From: Chitinophaga pinensis
Lineage (GTDB): Bacteria > Bacteroidota > Bacteroidia > Bacteroidales > GCA-2748055
Assembly: GCA_945863035.1 (NCBI GenBank)
Contig: CAMAZH010000007.1
Coordinates: 1-64,000 of the forward strand
Length of the DNA: 64,000 nucleotides
Direction of reading: 5' to 3'
Each line of letters starts with the position of its first letter. Within the stretch, counting starts at the first letter, position 1. The notes beneath the pieces are model-generated. The model made no database searches. It was given only the letters and a program-made list of their open reading frames with translations, and had not been told where the DNA came from. Shown piece after piece: positions 7,700 to 18,700 of the stretch. Position numbers and translations under genes: made by a program.

Positions 7700-9304
7700 A
7701 TGTCTCAGAAGCGAAAGATCCCCCACACATTTGTCATTGTATTTGCAATTATTGCAGTAGCTGCTGTATCTTCCTGGTTTGTGCAGGGAGGCGAATTCGA
7801 GAGAACTGTAAAAGTTCTCCCCGACGGAAGCACAAAGAATATTATTCTGGCCGATTCCTATAAAGCTGTTGAAAACCAGCCCCAGACCTGGCAGATTTTT
7901 TCGGCACTCTTTGAGGGATTTGTTGAGAAGGCTGATATTGTTGCTTTCATTTTACTTATCGGCGGGGCATTTTGGATAATGAACGCCACAAAGGCCATAG
8001 ATGCTGCTATATTCTCTTTTTTAAATTTCACCAAAAGTCTTGAAAAACGGATGCTGATCCGTAAAATCGGTGTCAACAACATCATCATGACGCTCATCAT
8101 GGTGCTTTTCAGTCTGTTTGGCTCCGTGTTTGGCATGAGTGAAGAGACCATTGCCTTTGTCATTATTTTTGTTCCGCTTTCCATAAGTATGGGATACGAT
8201 TCGATCGTGGGTGTTTCCTTGTGTTTTTTTGCTGCCGGTTTGGGTTTCGCGGGAGCAACACTGAATCCCTTCACAATTGGAATTGCACAGGGGCTTTCGG
8301 ATGTGCCTCTGTTTTCGGGAATAGAATACCGGTTTTTTTGTTGGATCGTGATAACCAGTCTGGGAATTTTCTTCATCCTGCGGTATGCCTCAAAAATAAA
8401 GAAAGACCCTACCCGATCGCTGGTTTACGAAGAAGACAAGGTTTGGCGCGACAAGGCCGCAGAAGAATCGCAAGGCATAGCTTACCAAACCCCTCGTTCG
8501 TCATGGATTACCTTCATTATGCTGATGGTGATCATGGGCCTTTTTTCTTTTTACCATCCCGTTTCGACGCTGAGCATGGGGCAATCGAGACTGATAATGC
8601 CGGTAATCCCGATTCTTACGGTGCTGTTTGCCGCTACAAGCATAATTGCCTTGCGCAAATCGGTGCATTTCTTTATCCTCAACATTTTCATCTTTACAAT
8701 TCTTTACCTCATTGTAGGGGTGATGGGTTATCAATGGTATATCCTGGAAATCGCAACCTTGTTTTTTGCTATGGGGATTTCCAGCGGAATTGCCATGAGC
8801 TACTCCCCCAACAAAATCACGGAGCTGTTTATTGCGGGGGCAAAGGATATTCTCTCAGCAGCCTTGGTTGTTGGACTGGCAGGCGGAATTATTGTGGTTC
8901 TTCAAAACGGAAAGGTGATCGACCCGATGCTTCACGGTATCGCCGATTCGATGAAAGATATCGGCAGGTTCGCATCCCTATCGATTATGTACGGCATACA
9001 AACTGCCATTAACCTTATTATGCCCTCCGGATCGGCTAAAGCGGCGCTCACCATGCCCATCATGGCACCGTTCTCCGATCTTATCAATGTGTCGCGACAA
9101 GCAACCATTATGGCCTACCAGTTTGGGGATGGATTTACCAACATGATCACCCCTACTTCGGCGGTGCTAATGGGCGTTTTGGGAGTAGCTAAAATCCCCT
9201 TTCAAAAATGGGTGAAATGGGTGTGGCCCATGATTCTGGCATTTTTCATCCTCGGCCTGCTTTTGCTTATTCCTACCGTTTTTATGGATTTAAACGGGTT
9301 TTAG
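7700..9304 (+). CDS. YfcC family (DcuC/ArcD-like) membrane transporter
   Basis: This 534-residue polytopic membrane protein has about 12 hydrophobic segments. The opening KIPHTFVIVFAIIAVAAV and the motifs FSLFGSVFGMSEE, LGFAGATLNPFTIG, MPSGSAKAA and GDGFTNMITPTS are typical of the YfcC / C4-dicarboxylate anaerobic carrier superfamily. Members move amino acids or dicarboxylates, usually coupled to H+ or Na+; the substrate here is unknown. The N-terminal loop (about 30-60) is periplasmic. The gene follows the hybrid kinase by 28 nt and ends 15 nt from the convergent operon end at 9320. Confidence 0.85.
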   Translation: MSQKRKIPHTFVIVFAIIAVAAVSSWFVQGGEFERTVKVLPDGSTKNIILADSYKAVENQPQTWQIFSALFEGFVEKADIVAFILLIGGAFWIMNATKAIDAAIFSFLNFTKSLEKRMLIRKIGVNNIIMTLIMVLFSLFGSVFGMSEETIAFVIIFVPLSISMGYDSIVGVSLCFFAAGLGFAGATLNPFTIGIAQGLSDVPLFSGIEYRFFCWIVITSLGIFFILRYASKIKKDPTRSLVYEEDKVWRDKAAEESQGIAYQTPRSSWITFIMLMVIMGLFSFYHPVSTLSMGQSRLIMPVIPILTVLFAATSIIALRKSVHFFILNIFIFTILYLIVGVMGYQWYILEIATLFFAMGISSGIAMSYSPNKITELFIAGAKDILSAALVVGLAGGIIVVLQNGKVIDPMLHGIADSMKDIGRFASLSIMYGIQTAINLIMPSGSAKAALTMPIMAPFSDLINVSRQATIMAYQFGDGFTNMITPTSAVLMGVLGVAKIPFQKWVKWVWPMILAFFILGLLLLIPTVFMDLNGF

Positions 9305-9319
9305 GGGGATTGGGAAATC

Positions 9320-10123
9320 TCACTGTGTAACCGCCACTATATTGCTGATAATCCATCCGGAATTGGAGAAATCCCTGTTAAACTCCTCAACTGTGATCTC
9401 GTAACCGGGAAAGGTTATGAAATAAACCAGTTGTTCGATCGTCTTCACTTTCAACCTGTTTTCCGCCACCTCTGTAACAAAAAGCAGCGTAGGATCGGTG
9501 GCTAATCCCCGTGAAAGAAAATAAGCCGGATTCGATGTACCGTTAAGTTTATTGAGATTGATAAATCCGGTTTCATGACTGTTTGGTGCAATGAAATGAC
9601 TTGCCATACTGTCTGTTACTGAGGAAAAGCAATCGGTTACAACTTTGTTTATCGACCATTTGGCTGAACGGTCGGGAAGTACTTCGGGAAGCATTTCTAT
9701 ATCAACCAAATGTTCTTTTCCGGCAAATACAATTCTCACTTTTACCCAGGCTCTGACTTGCCCCTGATAGAGATTGATTTTCTGCGGATTCTCAGGAGCA
9801 ATCGCAAAATCTATGAACCTGTTGCACAAAAGTCTGTAACTGGAGTCGGCGGGATTATTGAGCCTGGAGTCTTCAGCATTAATAAGGAATTTCAGGTATC
9901 CGGCCCGAGGCACACGCTGTGAAAACTCATCTGTAATCAGTTGGCCTTTCCAATCGGATGTATAATTGAACCTGTCGATAAACTCGCCGAACTGCTTCAC
10001 CTTAAGGTAATATTCCGGGGGCGTTTCAATTTTGGACCCTGAGTTTAAACCCACCTGGGCTTTTAAGGAAATCAAACTGATGAGTAGCAGCAAAATTAAA
10101 AAAGCCTGTTTTGTACCCTTCAT
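9320..10123 (-). CDS. Exported protein of unknown function, last gene of the giant-protein operon
   Basis: This 267-residue protein has an N-terminal signal (FLILLLLISLISLKAQ, cleavage after KAQ), so it is periplasmic or beyond. Its mature part begins with a segment of the pattern FIDRFNYTSDWKG, DEFSQRVPR and YLKFLIN, followed by strands, reminiscent of NTF2-like alpha+beta proteins conserved in Bacteroidota. No catalytic motif is seen. It starts 2 nt after the preceding gene's stop and is the fourth gene of the minus-strand operon led by the 2450-residue protein. I do not recognise its function. Confidence 0.75.
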   Translation of the reverse strand: MKGTKQAFLILLLLISLISLKAQVGLNSGSKIETPPEYYLKVKQFGEFIDRFNYTSDWKGQLITDEFSQRVPRAGYLKFLINAEDSRLNNPADSSYRLLCNRFIDFAIAPENPQKINLYQGQVRAWVKVRIVFAGKEHLVDIEMLPEVLPDRSAKWSINKVVTDCFSSVTDSMASHFIAPNSHETGFINLNKLNGTSNPAYFLSRGLATDPTLLFVTEVAENRLKVKTIEQLVYFITFPGYEITVEEFNRDFSNSGWIISNIVAVTQ

Positions 10124-10125
10124 CG

Positions 10126-10755
10126 CTATAATGCTTTTTTTGTTTCTGTGGCCTTAATATTTCCCAGGAAAACTCTCCATTTCTTCTCATTAAAGAACTT
10201 ATCCTCAACCAGGTCAATTACGATTTCTATTTCCTTTTTGGTAACATCTTTATAAACCAAATTATCACCTGTAAATCCGGTAAACTCCTGGATCACAGTT
10301 GCCGATGAGTAATATTTGCCATCCGGACCTTTAGTAAAACTTGAGATATACACCAGGTCGTAAAACTTGATAACAACAGCAGTATATGGCAACGATTTGA
10401 GTCTTGCCAGATATTTATCCATAGTTCTCGACTGTATGGTTACTGAACCATCAGGCATTAGTACCGAAGTCTGCATTTCAGCTCCCTTGAAAAAAAGCTT
10501 AAGAGCTTCTTTCTCGGCCATATTGCGCCTTTCGGCAGGTTGGTCCTTGCTGCCGATAGTGATTATATGCTGCTGAAACTCCTCAACCTTTTGTTTGGTT
10601 TGCTCCTTGAACACCTCGATGTCGGAATCGGAAAGGTTTATTTCATCGACAATTCTAGCCTCTTTGCTACTCATTGCAGTTTTCATGGGTTCCTGTGCGT
10701 AGGTGTTCAGAAGAAGCCCAAGGAATGCTGTACTGACTATATATTTGATATTCAT
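10126..10755 (-). CDS. Small exported protein, single copy of the operon's shared domain
   Basis: This 209-residue protein has a signal peptide (cleavage near TYA-Q, residue 20). Residues about 38-205 align by eye with residues 205-364 of the neighbouring 642-residue protein: the pattern LSDSDIEVFKEQT matches FSEKDMQIIKEQT, then LKLFFKG matches MGLFKDS, TMDKYLARL matches SISEYQKNL, GKYYSSATVIQEFTG matches NENYYINGYINKFFSG, and YKDVTKKEIEIV matches FRDDSKYDFKVS. So it is a free-standing copy of a domain that also occurs next to the outer-membrane barrel. The domain is unnamed to my knowledge. The gene lies 19 nt after the 642-residue gene and 2 nt before the next one. Confidence 0.75.
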   Translation of the reverse strand: MNIKYIVSTAFLGLLLNTYAQEPMKTAMSSKEARIVDEINLSDSDIEVFKEQTKQKVEEFQQHIITIGSKDQPAERRNMAEKEALKLFFKGAEMQTSVLMPDGSVTIQSRTMDKYLARLKSLPYTAVVIKFYDLVYISSFTKGPDGKYYSSATVIQEFTGFTGDNLVYKDVTKKEIEIVIDLVEDKFFNEKKWRVFLGNIKATETKKAL

Positions 10756-10774
10756 TTACTTGAATTTTCAGTGT

Positions 10775-12703
10775 TTAGAACTTGTACGTTATGCCAAACT
10801 TAATGCCATATTTTAAGAATCCAACCTTTTTTATTGGAGATATGTTACCAAAAGCGTCAATATACGCATCAGCAGCGGCCAGGCTATTCAAACTCCAGTA
10901 CACCTCCGGACCCACAAAGGCTGTTGTGAAATAATTAATCGGACAACTTACGCCAACGAAAGCTTTAGCAGCCAGATTATAAAAGGAGACTTCACTTTTT
11001 CCAGTATTGTTGATTCCCGTTCGGGGAATAAAGCCCATCTCGGGCCAGTCATAAATATCCTGACCCTCAGCTATGGTATATTGTTCATAGTACCCTGAGA
11101 TGCCTGAGTTACCGGTAGAAAGGTATTTTGAATTGATTTTGAATGAATTAATCAATCCGACCTCTCCATAGATTCCCCATTTCTCAGGATTGCTGTTACT
11201 GTGAAAAACGAAGGAAACCGGCAGTGAAACATAGTTAAAGGTAATAAGGGAATCAAATGCTGCGGTTAGTTTCTTTTGGTATAGGTCCAGATTAGGATCG
11301 TTTGTTTCATAGTCAGGATTGATGAAACTTCCCGTCAAATTTGAAGTTGCTGAGAATCGGTTGTAAGCTGCCCCGATTGAAAAGCCTGATCGGTTACGAA
11401 AATACCAAGTTGCATTTGCCTCAGCACTAAAAGAGTTTTTTCCTGCGACCGACCATTTAATAAGTGAACCATCGGTAAGGTTTGGATCGCTGTAGTTTAA
11501 AACTCCATACCCGACTGAAAATCCCAGATACATACCACTGCGCTTGAGAGAGGTAATGGCATTTTGAGGAAGTTCAACTTTTTCTTCGGCTGATGTCGGT
11601 TGATATAGGTTAACACCAAATTTATCGATACTGGAAAGCTTAAAATTCTGAAAAGTGTTTTCATCCTTTTGAAAGGAAACTTTAAAATCGTACTTGGAAT
11701 CGTCACGAAAAACAGTTTTGGATTGATACTTCCCCGAGAAAAATTTATTAATGTATCCATTGATATAGTAATTCTCATTTCCTTCGGGAATAACTTTGCC
11801 GAATTCGGCCGAGTCAATATTCATGCCTATGTTTTTAATACCTTCAGGATAGGAAGCCCTCAGATTTTTCTGATACTCTGAAATGCTTATCCACCTGTTT
11901 TGAGGATCAGGCTCAATGTCGTTTGCAACACTCATTGTTGAATCCTTGAACAAGCCCATAAAAGAGATACTGTAATAAGATTTGTCTTCGTTGGTTTCTT
12001 TTGGATCGGTAAGAAGATTGAGGAAGTTGATGTAATCGTTCAGGAGAAAACGGGTCTGCTCCTTTATTATCTGCATATCCTTTTCGGAGAAATCCACACT
12101 TTTCACTTCAGCCAAAATCCTGGAGTCGTTGGCAAGAGAAGTGTTTTTGCTACTTCGCACACCTGCGATTCTGTAGTTTTCGAAATCATTGTTTTGTCGA
12201 AAGAATGCAATGCGGTAAAGCAATTCTTCGGTCTGTTCGTTCTTTTGCTGATTAAGGTAGTTCCCATCGATTCTCTTGTCAGTCATAATGTCGACTGTAT
12301 AGATTTCATTTCCATGGGAAATAATGTTCCCTGCTTTTAGATTATCAAAGCCAAGGAAAATCTTCATTCCATCGGGATACCAGAGTAACATGTTAGCAAG
12401 GTAGGTTTCCATCTCGTATGCTTCGCTGAGCTTATGAGCGGGATCAAGATCGTTGTAAACAATAGCTTTGCGACTGACAAACAAGTCAGTTAGTTTTTGG
12501 CTTATCTTGGTCAGTTCAATCATGTCTGTCTCGTCGGCCAGCTGATTACTATAGAATTCGTAGTTCTTGAGCGTCTTAATTGCCTCATTGTAGATTACAG
12601 CTTTCTGCTTTTCGCTAAAATCCTGCGAAAAGGCAAAAAGCCCGGGAAGAAAAAGAATGGCTGCGAATACGATTCTAATTGAAATTATTATAGACTTGGT
12701 CAT
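10775..12703 (-). CDS. Outer-membrane beta-barrel protein with two N-terminal repeats of the shared domain
   Basis: This 642-residue protein has a signal peptide (cleavage near FSQ, residue 27). It carries two tandem copies of one domain, at about 29-185 and 205-364, each opening with FSEK and a KEQT-like helix, and a C-terminal region (about 385-642) of alternating amphipathic strands (YLGFSVGYGV, FSIGAAYNRF, VSLPVSFVFH, IYGEVGLINSF) ending in KYGIKFGITYKF. A terminal Phe is typical of outer-membrane barrels. It lies 18 nt after the giant T9SS-exported protein and so may anchor or receive it at the surface (inference). The repeated domain faces the periplasm or the surface depending on topology. 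Confidence 0.78.
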   Translation of the reverse strand: MTKSIIISIRIVFAAILFLPGLFAFSQDFSEKQKAVIYNEAIKTLKNYEFYSNQLADETDMIELTKISQKLTDLFVSRKAIVYNDLDPAHKLSEAYEMETYLANMLLWYPDGMKIFLGFDNLKAGNIISHGNEIYTVDIMTDKRIDGNYLNQQKNEQTEELLYRIAFFRQNNDFENYRIAGVRSSKNTSLANDSRILAEVKSVDFSEKDMQIIKEQTRFLLNDYINFLNLLTDPKETNEDKSYYSISFMGLFKDSTMSVANDIEPDPQNRWISISEYQKNLRASYPEGIKNIGMNIDSAEFGKVIPEGNENYYINGYINKFFSGKYQSKTVFRDDSKYDFKVSFQKDENTFQNFKLSSIDKFGVNLYQPTSAEEKVELPQNAITSLKRSGMYLGFSVGYGVLNYSDPNLTDGSLIKWSVAGKNSFSAEANATWYFRNRSGFSIGAAYNRFSATSNLTGSFINPDYETNDPNLDLYQKKLTAAFDSLITFNYVSLPVSFVFHSNSNPEKWGIYGEVGLINSFKINSKYLSTGNSGISGYYEQYTIAEGQDIYDWPEMGFIPRTGINNTGKSEVSFYNLAAKAFVGVSCPINYFTTAFVGPEVYWSLNSLAAADAYIDAFGNISPIKKVGFLKYGIKFGITYKF

Positions 12704-12721
12704 ATTTTTTGATATTGGCTG

Positions 12722-15700
12722 CTATTGTTTCAAAATTTTCTTGATTACGATTCCCTCTTCATAAAAAATCTTACAGAAATAAACTCCTGCCGGCATTGCG
12801 GACATATCAATGCCGAACCCGGCTGAATTCTCATAACGGTATCTGGCTACCAGATTGCCCATTGAATTTATAAGTTCCACATCCATAGTACCCGGTAGAA
12901 GAGTCTCGAGTTCTACCTTGACTTGACTTTCTGTAGGATTGGGATAAAGTGTAATGGTTTCGGAATCTACACCCGGATTCCCATTTTGACTTTTTGCAAT
13001 CGGGATTGTTATGATATCGCTGGGGGTAAAGCATTCACCGCCATCATTCACCTCCACGAAGTATTCGCCAAGGTTTTGTCGTGCAATATATTGACTGGTC
13101 ATAGCACCTGAAATAAGCTGATCGTTATAGTACCATCGGTATTCCCGGGCAGTGTTGTTATCACAAATCAAAATCCAAACATTTGGCCCACGAGCAAAGA
13201 TTTTGGGTTTTTCGGGACCCTGTTTGTTTTTAAGAATAAGCGTTTCTGAACTTGTACCGCAGTTTCCTGTTCCTGCTACAACTGTGTATTCACCTTCCGA
13301 AAGTCTTCCCTGATATGTTGGCTGTGTAGCCTGTTCAATTGCCACCCCGGATCGTTTCCACTGGTATGTATAATCCGGATTCAGATTAGTAACTATCAGT
13401 TCTACAATGGTTCCTGCACAAAACAGTGTATTGTTGGTTGCTTCCGCAATTTCCGGAACCGAGGGAGCATTTTTAACGCTTATGGTTTTTACAACGGAAG
13501 AAGCAGAACAGGCTTTTGTCGTTTTATTTGATATTTCCAACCTGTAATCGCCCGAAATGGTTTTAACCTTGAGAACATTTGTGGTCTCAGTGATATATTC
13601 ATTATCCCGAAGCCAGTGGTAGTCATAATTTGTATTGGGGAGGGCCGAATAAATAACACTATCGCCCAGACAAAATGAAGGAACACCGTATTCGAGCGAT
13701 ATGGTGGCATTTGGCCGGGTAGCAACAGTTACATTTCGGCTCATTTTCCCGACACAACCGTTATCCGAACTTACAGACAGGCTCATCAGGTAGGTATTTT
13801 GGGAACCATAAACATGGTTTACAGGTTCTTCAAGTGTTGATGTAAAACCATCTCCAAAATCCCAGCTCCAGCCTGTAATCACCACTCCTCCGCTCGTTGT
13901 CTGGTTATCGATACTTGCAGTGGTTCCCTCACAGACATCATCGGCAACGAAAAGCACGTTCGGACTGTCTTTAACAATAACACTTCCAAAGATAGTATCG
14001 CTTGCGGCTTTGCTGTCCGTGACAATTAATTTTACGGTATGTACACCGGAATTCACGAAAAGATGCGCAGGGTTTTTCAGGTTGCTGAGGGCTGAAGCAT
14101 CGCCAAAATCCCATTCCCAACCCACAATTTCATTAGAGGAGAGCGAATTCTCGGTAAACTGCGTAGCAATGCCGCGACAAACTGTATCTGCAGTAAAAAA
14201 GGCCTGAGTTGCTTTGGTACTGAAAGTTTTGGCTTCCGACCAAGCGCTTGCACTGTAGCCTCCATCGATTGCCTGCACCTGCCAGATATAAGTTCCTTCT
14301 TTAAGGTTCATTGTTACTGAATTATTCAAATGCAGGTTGCCCGGAGCCGCAATTAATCTTTTGCCGGTTTCGGACGACATTGAATTACCCAGCCAGGTTG
14401 TTGAGTCCAGGTTGCGATACCTAAAATTATAGCTCATAGCTTTTTCAGGGGTTTCATCGGTGGTTACTGCATCCCATTTAAGCTGTATGCCACCGGCTTT
14501 AATTGCTGTTGTTGGATTTAAGGGAGCCTCAGGTCTTCTGTTTACAGCATATGGACCTGCGTTGGCAAATATATTTCCCTGATAGAAAGCGCCTGTCATT
14601 TCATTTCCGTAGGTGTTGATCCTTCCTGTCAGGAGAAAATCCAAATCCCCATCGTTATCAATATCTCCAAAATCACTGGAACCATTAGTCACTCCTGTTA
14701 AACTGACTTCGGAGAATTCAGTGAAACTGCCATTTTTGTTATTCCTGTATAGTTTGGCAAAGGCATAATCGTTTTGAAGCCCGGAAGAAAGGATATCGGG
14801 ATAGCCATCGCTATCGTAATCCATCCACAACACATGACCGGAATATCCACCTTTAATGTTGCGTTGACTCTGATTTGAAAAAACACATGAGCCTTCATTT
14901 CGGAAAATATAAGAGGGCTCTGTATTTAGCTCAAAAGCAGATTGAGCCCCGATTATGTCCAAGTCACCATCTTTATCATAATCGCCAAGTCCGAATGAGC
15001 TGGTTGTAACGATAATCTCATCAGCAAACGAGAATGCACCGCTACCGTCATTCAGAAAAAATTTTAATCGACTTGTATCGCTGTAGCTAAAGTTAAATGA
15101 ATTTATTACCAGGTCAACCTTTCCATCGTTGTTGATATCGCCTTCCTTAGCATAGGTCCATCCAAAGGATAGGTCCAAACCGGTTGTCAAAGTTCCGGAG
15201 TTGACAAATTTTCCATTTCCCTGGTTCTTGAAAGTCTGGATAAAAGTTTTGTAAACCAGCAGCAAGTCTATATCCCCATCATTATCAACATCAGTTGAAA
15301 GGGAAGTGTTTGTATAACCGCCATCGCATGCAAGGCTGTCTGATTGGACGAAAGAACCATTCTGGTCATTCATCCATACTTGGGATTTGTAAAACCGGGT
15401 CCATACAAAATTTGAAGTGCTCCCGTCAATGGGCAACAGCACCTCGTATTGTCTGCGTGTCATTAAATCAAAATATCCATCATTATTTAAATCCGCACAA
15501 GCGTGAACCTCGAGAGGTTTTAATTTAAAATCAGCGGACTCATAGCCCCCCGGAATTCCCATAGAAGATAAGGTTGTATATTGAAAGTTGTGATTCCCTT
15601 TGTTAAGATACACAAAATCACCCGATGACAACAAATCCAGGTACCCGTCGGCATTCAAATCGACAAACCGATAAGTGTAACCCGGATCAATGTTTACAGT

Positions 15701-18700
15701 GGTTTTTCTACTGAAAACACCCGATGAAAAGCAACCCAGATTAGAGCCTGAAAAATCCTGATTGTATAACTGATTTTCGGATCCTCCCGTGTATTCCATC
15801 ACTTCGAACAAATACTCGTCACCAGGCAGCAAACCGCTTATATAGCAGCTGTCGGCACGGCCGTTGAAAACACAATACCATCCTGAAATTCCAATCTGGC
15901 TGCCAACCCCGTATTCCGCATCAGCGTAGTAGGATGTATTGTTAACCGGGCTTGCATTACCTTCAGTTCCCTTTTTACAAAACACAATACGCTGGCTTCC
16001 ATTTCCATTTTCCCAGCTTAGTTTGATGCTTCCGGATGTATTTAACAATCCGGCCTTTAGATTAATTGCCTGTATTGCCTCAAATTCAAAACTGTCGATT
16101 GCTGCAATTCCACCTGTAAATGCATTATCAACGGCCTGAACACTCCAATAGTATTTCCCGGGCGTTAAGCCTTTAATGGTAAAGCTGGAGTCAGAGCAAT
16201 TCCCGAGTCCGGCAATTTTTCGCAAGCCATCAGTAAAAGCCATACCTGACTTAACCTCACTTCCACCCAAACTTTTGCCAATGCTGACATTGTACGTGAC
16301 ACCCCTTGTATCCATACCGTTATCAGATAATCGGTCCCAGCTTAACCTGACATTTTTATTGTCGACAACAGCAGAAGCTAAACCGCCCGGTTTGGAAGGG
16401 ATTATTTTGCCTGTTAAAGAATGGAAAGAATACAAGCGGGCAAAATAATTGTACTGATTGAGGTATTGCGCCCCTGAAAGCATTAATTCCATTGTTCCGT
16501 TGGCATCGATGTCGGCCGCTGTCAGCGATCCCTGATAAAAATCAGGGAAGGAAATATCTGCTTGCAGGATATAGCTGCCAACACCATTATTGAAATATAC
16601 CCTTGAAGTATCCTCATTCAGCGCCATCCCACCAGCAATAATTATATCCGCAAAGCCGTCCCGGTTCAGGTCGGCCAATTCAACAGAGCAATTCTTGATA
16701 TAATGGAATATCTGATTCGTTTTGGAAAAGGTGCTATTCCGGTTATTATGATACAAACCGGCAATATTGCTCCAGCCATTCTGCATCCCACTAAGGAAAA
16801 GATCCAGATATCCATCATTGTCCTCATCAACCCACGATGCAGTGCTCTCATTTAATAATGGCAGCCCGGTGCCATCCAAAAGTGTAAATACAAAATCCCC
16901 ATCGTTCCTGTACAGGGCCGTGATATTCCCACCAGTGACCAAAATATCGATATTCCCGTCGTTATTGTAGTCGCCGCAAACCATATCTCCTGCCCCTGCT
17001 CCCGGCAAAGCAACTGTTGGTTCCGTGAAACTCCCGTTCCTGTTGTTTTTGTAGATTTTGGTATATGAACCGGAGGGATTGGTGCCACTGATTATGAGAT
17101 CCAGATCACCATCATTGTCGAAGTCAGCCCATTCGACTGCGCATTCCTTTAAACCTTTAAATGATGAACTTGTTAATTCCGAAAAAGTTCCATTCTTGTT
17201 ATTGCGAAAAACTTTCGTTATTTCCCCACTGCTGCTTAATCCGGAAATCAAGAGGTCAATACCTCCGTCATTGTCATAGTCGCCCCAGGCAACTGCTCCA
17301 TCTGAGACAGCAGTAATTCCGTGATCCTGAACCTCAGTGAACACATAGTTCCCATCGTTCCTGTATAGTTTGGTAACCGGAACATCATTTATTATTCCGG
17401 TAGAGATCAAATCCATATCCTTGTCGTTGTCATAATCTCCCCAGGCTTGGGCACTACGATATATTGCAGGTAGGTTGGCAACTTCCGAATAGTTTTTTGT
17501 TGTGGTCGTTAAAATGGATGTAGGAAGCGACTCTGAAAAATAAACCGATCCCGGACTATATTCCATTACCTGAAAAATATATTCAGAAACAAAATCAAGT
17601 CCTGTAACAGTAACACTGTCAGCAGTTCCGTTATAGATGCAGAACCATTTGTCTGATCCGATTTCGGAACCGGAGCCAAACACACTGTTGCCAGCATAGG
17701 CCAAACCGTCTGCTGGTATGGCAATGCCACTATTGCCTTTTTTACCAAATACGACACACGCAAGACCATTTCCACGCTTCCATTTCAGGCCGAGATTTAC
17801 CCCGCCTAAATTGCCAAGCCTTAACCCGGAAGCCTGAACTTTATTTGAATATTCAGAAATTATTTCAGCAGCAAAAGCACCTCCTGCAAAGCTGTTGTCA
17901 ACAGCTTGTACGCTCCAGTAGAAAGTTGCCGGAACCGGATTTTTAAAAACGAAAAATGCATCCGACAAACGATTGCCAAATCCAGGTAAATACCTTTTAC
18001 CGGATTCATTTGCCGCCGGCGTTACAATATTCGTAGCTCCGGGTGACGTTCCGATTCGCAAATTGTAGCTTAAACCGTTTTCAGGCGTGGCATCTCCTGG
18101 CACTCTGTTCCAACTGAAAACAGCAGTGGAATCGGTAAATGTAACGGCAAGGCCTGTAGGTGCAGAGGGCGCAGGATTCGGGATCCCATTGGAATTGATA
18201 AACATGAAAGACTGGAAATTGCCATTAATATAAAGGCTTGTCACATAATCAAGTTTGTCATCATTATTAAAATCGCCGGTACAAAAGGCATTAGAATTCA
18301 CATCAATGATTTTATCCGGCAATTCGGAAAAACTGTTATTTCCGTTGTTACGGTAAATTCTTGCTGACATATTTGAAAAATCGAATCCTATGTGGAGTAT
18401 GTCCATCAATCCATCAGAATCATAATCGCCCCATTTTGCTGATGCCCCAATCAATTTCGGCAAGACAATCCCTGTTTGCTCTTCGAACGAACCGGCACCG
18501 GTGTTCCGATAAACTTTTGCTATTTTGGTATCAGAAAGATCGCTGCCAACCAAGAGGATGTCCAAATCCCCGTCACTGTCATAATCGCCCCAAGATGCCG
18601 TCCCCCCAATACTTCCCGGCAGCGAAATACCTGAATTTACAAACTTATTATTGCCGTCGTTGCGAAAAATGCTTGTATAAGCAATGTTCCCTGTATTTCC

